Part shown: in pieces, positions 6,420 through 13,667 of the stretch | Layout: each line of letters opens with the position of its first letter | Position numbering within the stretch: the stretch's first letter is position 1 | Assembly (NCBI GenBank): GCA_900553295.1 | Contig: USCR01000056.1 | Span: 1-13,667, forward strand | Direction: 5' to 3' | DNA length: 13,667 bases | From: an uncultured Eubacteriales bacterium | GTDB lineage: Bacteria; Bacillota; Clostridia; Christensenellales; Aristaeellaceae | Position numbers and translations under genes: made by a program | The notes under the pieces: generated by a model | What the model was told of the DNA's origin: nothing | Seen by the model: the letters and a program-made list of their open reading frames with translations, nothing else | Databases searched by the model: none

Positions 6420-6821
6420 ATCGGCCTAGGGGAGGCGACGCCGCTGCGGCTGCAATTTCGTACCCCGAAGGAGCTTCACCGCTTTTGCTGGGGCTGTGTG
6501 GCCTGGACCCTGGGCGGAGCGGCGCTGCCGCTGCTGCTGAGGCTGCTGGACCCCGCCGTGGGCATTGTGGGCGCGGATAGCTGCATTTTCTTCGGTGCGT
6601 TTGCCCTATGCCTGTATGCCGCGGGCACCTGGATCAGCCAAAGCATTTCCCAGGGCGGTATGGATGCGCCCAAGCTGAGCAGCATGCATAACATGGTGGG
6701 GCTGCTGTACTTGCTCAGCGTGCTGCTGGGGCCGGTACTGCTTTTGCGCCTGGGGTGGGAGCAGTGGCGGAAGCGCCGCGCGGCAAACGCCGCCCCCTGG
6801 GAGAAAGCAGACGACACATAA
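6420..6821 (+). CDS. Small multi-pass membrane protein, probable non-standard AUC start
   Basis: I do not recognise the family. With a start at 6420 it has 133 residues: a soluble N-terminus (GLGEATPLRLQFRTPKELHRF), then about three membrane helices. These are around WTLGGAALPLLLRLL, IFFGAFALCLYAAGTWI and MVGLLYLLSVLLGPVLLL. A basic tail (RLGWEQWRKRRAANAA) follows. The first standard start is GTG at 6498, which would cut off 26 residues and has no ribosome binding site at a proper distance (AAGGAG lies 24 bases away). The stretch from 6420 looks coding, and GGAGGAG is 7 bases before ATC. Hence I favour 6420, with either a real AUC start or a lost ATG (ATG to ATC). CTG codons at 6444 and 6450 are weaker options. 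It follows the single-pass membrane protein gene by 4 bases and should be translationally coupled to it. A terminator follows. Confidence 0.6.
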   Translation: MGLGEATPLRLQFRTPKELHRFCWGCVAWTLGGAALPLLLRLLDPAVGIVGADSCIFFGAFALCLYAAGTWISQSISQGGMDAPKLSSMHNMVGLLYLLSVLLGPVLLLRLGWEQWRKRRAANAAPWEKADDT

Positions 6822-6827
6822 AAAAGC

Positions 6828-6872
6828 AAGCCGTCCGGGAGCCGATGGCTTCGGCGATCCCGGGCGGCTTTT
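6828..6872. terminator. Bidirectional intrinsic terminator between convergent genes
   Basis: AAGCCGTCCGGGA (6828-6840) pairs with TCCCGGGCGGCTT (6858-6870) over 13 positions, one being G-U. An inner GCCGA/TCGGC stem caps it. On the plus strand four T follow the stem (6869-6872). On the minus strand a run of six T (from A at 6820-6825) follows after two bases, so it can stop transcription both ways. It ends the membrane protein operon on one side and the LUD-domain gene on the other. Confidence 0.88.
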
Positions 6873-6881
6873 CACTGGAAA

Positions 6882-7496
6882 TCAATAGCCCAGTGCTTCC
6901 TCGGTGAAAATGACGGTGATCTCCCGGCCCCGGGGCGGACGCTCCAGCACCGCGGTGACGCGGCACATGCAGTCGTCCCCGCACTCGGCCTGGTTGCACA
7001 CGCCGGTGAGGGCGCAGGGGGTGTGGAGCTTCAGCCGCTTGGCGTTGGCGGGGCAGGCCTGGGCGCGGATGCGGGCAATGGCCGTGTTCAGCCCGCCGTC
7101 CACCACCTTTTGCTCCCCGATGACCAGGATGACGCGGCTGGGGCCCTGGATCATGCCCGCCACTCGGTTGGCCTGGCCGTCGATGTTCACGATGCGCCCG
7201 TCCCGGGTCACCGCGTTGGAGGAGGCCAGGTACACGTCCGCCTTGCGGGCATTTTCATACACGGTGAGGCGTTCCTCCGGGCTGGTCCAGTGCCACCACA
7301 CCTGGGAGCCGCGCTCCTCCAGCGCCTCCACCAGGTTCAGCTCCCGGATGGTCATGGAGCCGCCCAGCCCCACGCTGGCGCCCTGGGGAATCAGGCTCAG
7401 CACCAGCTCCCGGGCCTCCTGGGCGCCCGGCACCCGATGCACGATGAAGCCGCGCTTGACCATGGCATCCGCGGCTTTTTGAATCAACTGTTCCAT
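6882..7496 (-). CDS. LUD-domain (LutC/YkgG-like) protein, stand-alone
   Basis: The 204-residue protein spans the LUD domain: GLGGSMTIRELNLVEAL (43-59), ASSNAVTRDGRIVNIDGQANRVAGM (91-115) and ILVIGEQKVV (123-132). LutC-type proteins take part in L-lactate oxidation together with the iron-sulfur proteins LutA and LutB. Neither is near, so the lactate role is only a family association. The C-terminus holds six cysteines in 31 residues (C148, C161, C167, C172, C176, C178), including CGDDCMC. This cluster suggests metal or iron-sulfur binding and, as far as I recall, is usual in the clostridial stand-alone branch. The start is the ATG at 7494-7496, with AGGAGG 7 bases upstream. It is divergent from the YhhN-like gene across 62 bases. 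No clear minus-strand promoter is visible: TTACCC and TATTTT at 17 bases is the best match and is weak. It is cytosolic. Confidence 0.85.
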   Translation of the reverse strand: MEQLIQKAADAMVKRGFIVHRVPGAQEARELVLSLIPQGASVGLGGSMTIRELNLVEALEERGSQVWWHWTSPEERLTVYENARKADVYLASSNAVTRDGRIVNIDGQANRVAGMIQGPSRVILVIGEQKVVDGGLNTAIARIRAQACPANAKRLKLHTPCALTGVCNQAECGDDCMCRVTAVLERPPRGREITVIFTEEALGY

Positions 7497-7509
7497 TGCT
7501 CTTCCTCCT

Positions 7510-7536
7510 TTGACGGTCCGGTAGACAAAATATTAG
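7510..7536 (+). promoter_or_regulatory. Tentative promoter of the YhhN-like gene
   Basis: TTGACG (7510-7515) is a good -35 box, but the best -10 match, TATTAG (7531-7536), is only 15 bases away. The AT-rich stretch 7527-7545 fits a promoter melting region. The -35 box lies against the ribosome binding site of the divergent LUD gene, so the two transcription units are packed tightly. Confidence 0.3.
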
Positions 7537-7558
7537 AAAAAACGACGGAGGGTAACCC

Positions 7559-8182
7559 ATGACACGATTGACTTCTGCCCAGCGGAAAATGCTCGCTTCC
7601 ACTGCCATGCTCACGCTTGTATGCCTGGCCTGGCTTACGCGCTTTAGGCCCTGGGGCTGGTGGGGCATGGGTGCGATTGTGGCTTCCTGGCTGGCGGACG
7701 GATTGCTGGCCAAGTATCCGCCGGTGCTGGGAAAAGTGCCGGGGGGATTTTTTATCGGGGCGGGCTTTTTCGCCCTGGCGCATGCCTGCTATGGGGCGGC
7801 GTCGGTGATGGTGCTGCGGGCCATGGGGCTGCCCTTCCGCTGGCTGAACTTCTCGCTGCTGGTGGCGGCCTTTGCCCTGGCGGTGGGGTTCCATGCCTGG
7901 CTGTTTGCGCGTTCCAGCAAGCGGGCCACGGGGTTCACCGCTGCCGCCTGCGCTTACCTGATGGTGGTGGGCGTGATGGCCTCCTTGGCCTTCCGTGTGG
8001 GGGTGGAGACCGGGGGACGGCTGTGGATGCTGCCCCTGGGGGCATGCCTGTTCTTCCTGTCGGACTGCATCCTGGTGGTGAGGGAATACCGGCGGGAGAA
8101 AAGCGCGGTGATGAACGGGGCCATCTGGTCCACGTACCTGACCGCGCAATTCCTGCTGCAGTTGGGGCTGTGGCTGGCGTAA
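7559..8182 (+). CDS. YhhN-family integral membrane protein (predicted lysoplasmalogenase)
   Basis: The 207-residue protein is almost entirely hydrophobic, with about seven to eight membrane helices. Family landmarks are visible: SWLADGLLAK (43-52, aligning with the SxxGDxLL region), FFALAHACY (70-78, the FxxxHxxY motif), LFFLSD (164-169) and YLTAQFLLQL (193-202). From family knowledge, YhhN/TMEM86 proteins hydrolyse the vinyl-ether bond of lysoplasmalogens to an aldehyde and glycerophospho-head group. Plasmalogens occur in many anaerobic clostridia, which makes the role plausible but not proven. The start is ATG at 7559, with GGAGG 7 bases upstream. The gene ends only 3 bases before the stop of the convergent capA2, and no terminator is visible between them. 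Confidence 0.75.
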   Translation: MTRLTSAQRKMLASTAMLTLVCLAWLTRFRPWGWWGMGAIVASWLADGLLAKYPPVLGKVPGGFFIGAGFFALAHACYGAASVMVLRAMGLPFRWLNFSLLVAAFALAVGFHAWLFARSSKRATGFTAAACAYLMVVGVMASLAFRVGVETGGRLWMLPLGACLFFLSDCILVVREYRREKSAVMNGAIWSTYLTAQFLLQLGLWLA

Positions 8183-8185
8183 GGC

Positions 8186-9280
8186 TTACTCCTCCGCCAC
8201 GGTGAAGTCCCCGTCCGCATCGCTGCCGGAGGAGCCTTCCGGCTGGGCGGGCAGGTAGGGCTGCTGCGCGCAACCGGCCTCGTCGGTGTAGGGGGCCAGT
8301 TCGTAGTCCGTGTCGTTCTGAATCAGAGCCATGACATCCTGGGCGGCGTCGCCGCTGACCAGCACGGGCTGGTAGTTGTTCTCCGGATAGGTGCCGGAAA
8401 TATTGGCGGGGTAGAGGGTCAACTGCTGGCCCAGGTAATTTCCCGCGTCGTCGAAGGTCAGCGCCACGTCCACCACCACGGTCTCCAGGGCGCGCACCTC
8501 CTTGTTGCCCCCGAAGGAGAAATTGCCCAGGCTGTAGCAGATGGTGCGGTTGTTGTAGATCTCCATGCCCTGCACCACATGGGGATGATGGCCGATAATC
8601 AGGTCCGCCCCCGCGTCGATCATGTAATGGGCATAGGTTTCCTGGGCCTGGTTGCGGTGCTTGCCGTATTCCTGCCCCGCGTGGAAGGTGAACACCACGG
8701 CGTTGACGCCTTCCTCCTGCTTCAAGCGGGCAATTTCCTCCTTGGCCCAGGCCTTGTTGCCGTTGAAGGCGGTGGAGTTCAGCCCGAAGAAGGCCACCTT
8801 GATCCCGTCTTTTTCAAAGATGTATACGCTTCGGCTGCCAAAGTAGCCCACCCCCGCCGCCGCCAGGGTTTCCTGGGTGGCGGTGTAGCCCTGCTTGCCA
8901 AAATCCTGGGTATGGTTGTTGGCCAGATTGACCGCCTCGATGCCGCTGCGGGTGAGAATATCCACAAAGGCCGTGGGCCCGCGGAAGCGGTAGGTCTTGT
9001 CCTTGTTTTCGTTGCGGTTGGAGTCCGAGAGCACGCCCTCCAGGTTCACCACAGTGAGGTCATCGTTTTGGAATAGCTCCTGCATGTTGGCAAAGGGCCA
9101 ATCGTACCCCTTTTCCGTGATGACGCTGTCAAAGGAGGTGGCCTGCTTGCGCTTGGCCTCCTCGCTGCCCAGGGTGCAGTCCCCGGCAAAGGTGAAGTGC
9201 AGGGTGGTTTCCGCCGCGGCGGTGGAAAAGAGCAGCGCCATGCCCACCAGGCAGGCGGCTGTGCGTTTGAACAGGCCCAT
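8186..9280 (-). CDS. CapA-family exported protein, copy 2 (PGA_cap, metallophosphatase-like)
   Basis: The 364-residue protein carries a clear signal peptide (FKR, hydrophobic 8-18, cleavage probably after STAAA at residue 23). All PGA_cap motifs are present: GDCTLG (33-38), NLEG (79-82), NLANNHTQDFG (118-128), GHHPHVVQG (230-238) and YSLGNFSFG (249-257). The HWGxE motif instead reads FHAGQEY (199-205), keeping H, G and E but losing W. About 30 C-terminal residues are rich in Gly, Ser and acidic residues and look disordered. It is clearly a distant paralog of the CapA-like protein at 4660-5691. The start is the ATG at 9278-9280, with AAGGAGG 10 bases upstream. The gene is third in an operon behind a phosphoesterase and a UPF0178 protein, 30 bases after the latter. 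Enzymatic activity is unproven, and no poly-gamma-glutamate genes are seen. Confidence 0.88.
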   Translation of the reverse strand: MGLFKRTAACLVGMALLFSTAAAETTLHFTFAGDCTLGSEEAKRKQATSFDSVITEKGYDWPFANMQELFQNDDLTVVNLEGVLSDSNRNENKDKTYRFRGPTAFVDILTRSGIEAVNLANNHTQDFGKQGYTATQETLAAAGVGYFGSRSVYIFEKDGIKVAFFGLNSTAFNGNKAWAKEEIARLKQEEGVNAVVFTFHAGQEYGKHRNQAQETYAHYMIDAGADLIIGHHPHVVQGMEIYNNRTICYSLGNFSFGGNKEVRALETVVVDVALTFDDAGNYLGQQLTLYPANISGTYPENNYQPVLVSGDAAQDVMALIQNDTDYELAPYTDEAGCAQQPYLPAQPEGSSGSDADGDFTVAEE

Positions 9281-9310
9281 GTGGTTGTTTCCTCCTTATC
9301 CTTTGGGTTT

Positions 9311-9748
9311 TTATTTTTCCCCGGCCAGGACCCGGGCCAGGAGGGCGCGGAAGGCTTCGTCCTGGGCGGGGGTGCGTTTGGCGGGACCGCGGGTGCGTCC
9401 GCCTGCCCGGCGCAGCTTGCGCGCCTCATGGCGGAAGGCCAGCAACCCGTCTATGTTTTCAGGGGTGTATTCGTGCCCATCCTGGTGAAGCACCCGGGCG
9501 CGGCGGGCCAGGCACATGGCCGCCAGGCCGTAATCCTGGGTAACCACCACATCCCCGGGCTGCACCCGGTTTACCAGGGCAAAGTCCGCGCTGTCCGCCC
9601 CCTGGGATACGGTGACGGTCTCCGCGCCCGGGCGCTCCATCCGGTGGGCCTGGTCGCATACCAGGGTAACGGGGACGCCGGCCCTGCCGGCTTCCTCCAG
9701 GCACTGGGGCACCACGGGGCAGGCATCCGCGTCCACGAACAGGCGCAT
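9311..9748 (-). CDS. UPF0178 (YaiI/YqxD, DUF188) family protein
   Basis: The 145-residue protein matches the family end to end. It has DADACPV at 6-12, VVTQDYGLAAMCLARRARVL at about 68-87, and NIDGLLAFRHEARKLRRAGG followed by RTRGPAKRT near the C-terminus. The fold is predicted to be PIN-like, which would make it a possible nuclease, but no member has an established function that I can name. Conserved D6 and D8 and the later acidic residues fit a metal site. The start is ATG at 9746-9748, with AGGAGG only 4 bases upstream. It lies 14 bases after the phosphoesterase stop and 30 before capA2, so it is the middle gene of a three-gene operon. It is cytosolic. Confidence 0.93.
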   Translation of the reverse strand: MRLFVDADACPVVPQCLEEAGRAGVPVTLVCDQAHRMERPGAETVTVSQGADSADFALVNRVQPGDVVVTQDYGLAAMCLARRARVLHQDGHEYTPENIDGLLAFRHEARKLRRAGGRTRGPAKRTPAQDEAFRALLARVLAGEK

Positions 9749-9762
9749 GGCTCCTCCTTTTC

Positions 9763-10461
9763 TTACCGGGAATAGACCCCGGTGAGCACTTCGGTGATGT
9801 AGGCTTCCCGGTGGGGAAGGTTGGGGTCCTCCCGGGCCAGCTGAGCGGCGGCCTGGTTGTCATAGGGCACGGTGACCACGGTGGCCAGCAGCGGCGCGGG
9901 CTCCCGGCTGTCCATTTCACCTTCCAGCAGCAGGAAATGCGCCCGGGGCACGCCCATGCTGTTGCCCACGCTGCCCGTGTTCATGTAGTAGCCTACGTCC
10001 AGGGTACGGAAGAAGGGCCGGTGGCTGTCCGCAAAGCAGAGACCGCCATAGACCTCCCCTCCGGCGCGGAAGAAGGGGATGACTTCCTCCTTGGGCGTTT
10101 GCGCCAGCAGCAGGGGGGATACGGGCCGCCCGTGGAAGAAGCGGAAATGCACGCCGCTGATCCATGCCTCCGTTTCCGGGGGCAGCTGCGCCAGGTAGGC
10201 CATGCGCTCCGGTCCCAGCTGGTCCCAGAAATAGCCGTCGGCGCTGAATTGCTTGCGGCCAATGCCGTAATCCCAGTTGCCGCCCACGGCCCGGGCACAG
10301 TTTTCCCGTACCCAGTCGCAGGCGGCCGCGTTACCGGGCCCCTTGCCCACGGCATCCCCCAGAAACCAAATCTCGTCCGGGGACAGCGCCCGGAGCTGCC
10401 GGTCCGCTGCCTCCAGCGCTGGAAGATTGCCGTGTAGATCCGCCACCAATGCCAGCCGCAC
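9763..10461 (-). CDS. Calcineurin-like metallophosphoesterase
   Basis: The 232-residue protein has the phosphoesterase motifs in order: DLH (D8, H10), GDAVGKGP (35-42, D36), GNWD (61-64, N62), FFHG (H110) and NTGSVG (161-166, in place of NPGSVG). Members of this YfcE/MJ0936-like group bind two metal ions and cleave phosphodiesters or phosphomonoesters. The usual GHTH motif here reads ADSH (144-147), so the first histidine, normally a metal ligand, is an aspartate (D145). This could alter metal choice or activity. The substrate cannot be deduced. The start is GTG at 10459-10461, with GGAGG 10 bases upstream. It is the first gene of an operon with the UPF0178 and CapA-like genes and has a perfect consensus promoter, so it is probably well expressed. 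It has no signal peptide. Confidence 0.88.
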   Translation of the reverse strand: MRLALVADLHGNLPALEAADRQLRALSPDEIWFLGDAVGKGPGNAAACDWVRENCARAVGGNWDYGIGRKQFSADGYFWDQLGPERMAYLAQLPPETEAWISGVHFRFFHGRPVSPLLLAQTPKEEVIPFFRAGGEVYGGLCFADSHRPFFRTLDVGYYMNTGSVGNSMGVPRAHFLLLEGEMDSREPAPLLATVVTVPYDNQAAAQLAREDPNLPHREAYITEVLTGVYSR

Positions 10462-10514
10462 CCCTGCGCCACCTCCGTATAAATTCTTTTTGAGAAAACC
10501 AGGGAACGCTTCAA

Positions 10515-10542
10515 ATTATACCCGGTTTTTTCGGGATGTCAA
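10515..10542 (-). promoter_or_regulatory. Perfect-consensus promoter of the phosphoesterase operon
   Basis: On the minus strand TTGACA (10537-10542) and TATAAT (10515-10520) both match the consensus exactly, with a 16-base spacer. The spacer contains an inverted repeat, CCCG-AAAAAAC-CGGG (plus-strand 10521-10535), which could be an operator. The expected transcription start is near 10508, giving a leader of about 47 bases. It is divergent from the lacZ promoter, 8 bases away. Confidence 0.85.
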
Positions 10543-10550
10543 ACCTGGCA

Positions 10551-13658
<3,108 letters not shown>

Positions 13659-13667
13659 GATCATCAG

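Noticed and set aside
4660..9280. Poly-gamma-glutamate capsule locus, suggested by two CapA-like genes
   Set aside because: No capB, capC or capE/pgsE-like genes are present, and stand-alone CapA-family proteins are common in clostridia.
10521..10535. CCCG-GTTTTTT-CGGG as a plus-strand terminator
   Set aside because: The stem is only 4 base pairs and the T run lies in the loop rather than after the stem. It sits in the spacer of a perfect minus-strand promoter.

Overview
The window looks like a chromosomal segment of a GC-rich, low-oxygen Firmicute (class Clostridia, probably a gut lineage). This is inferred from strong AGGAGG-type ribosome binding sites, sigma-A-like promoters, GTG/TTG starts, and family content: a clostridial TGS-type nucleoside kinase, RpiR regulator, HI0933/BaiN flavoprotein, stand-alone LUD protein and two CapA-like exported proteins. 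There are no rRNA or tRNA genes, mobile elements, CRISPR arrays or long repeats. Nearly every base lies in a gene or in a short regulatory gap.

Left part (1-5691, all minus strand). Transcription runs right to left. A promoter at 5727-5755 drives a CapA-like exported protein and surE, 16 bases apart. A second promoter (3833-3861) in the 97-base gap before rpiR drives an RpiR-type regulator, a BaiN/HI0933-family flavoprotein whose start overlaps the rpiR stop by 17 bases, and a DEDDh exonuclease. An intrinsic terminator (578-619) ends this unit. The 5' part of a uridine-kinase-like nucleoside kinase follows and runs off the left edge.

Middle (5692-8182). A divergent promoter region separates capA1 from a two-gene plus-strand operon of small, uncharacterised membrane proteins. 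The second of these appears to lack a standard start codon and may begin at AUC. A long hairpin (6828-6870) ends this operon and also serves a convergent LUD-domain gene. That gene is divergent from a membrane protein of the YhhN/lysoplasmalogenase family.

Right part (8186-13658). A minus-strand operon encodes a calcineurin-like phosphoesterase, a UPF0178 (YaiI/YqxD) protein and a second CapA-like exported protein. Its promoter has perfect consensus hexamers. Divergent from it is a full-length lacZ-type GH2 beta-galactosidase with intact catalytic residues. The lacZ promoter is also near-consensus and carries a LacI/CcpA-type palindrome against its -10 box.

How the genes relate: lacZ (with its operator) is the clear catabolic gene, and no transporter is in view. 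Both CapA-like paralogs share an operon with a phosphohydrolase (SurE, or the calcineurin-like protein). This is suggestive but does not establish a joint pathway. I found no obvious new defence, mobile or biosynthetic system. The points most worth checking are the AUC-start membrane gene, the CapA pair, the lacZ operator, the altered metal site of the phosphoesterase, and two 8-codon mini-ORFs that overlap real start codons.
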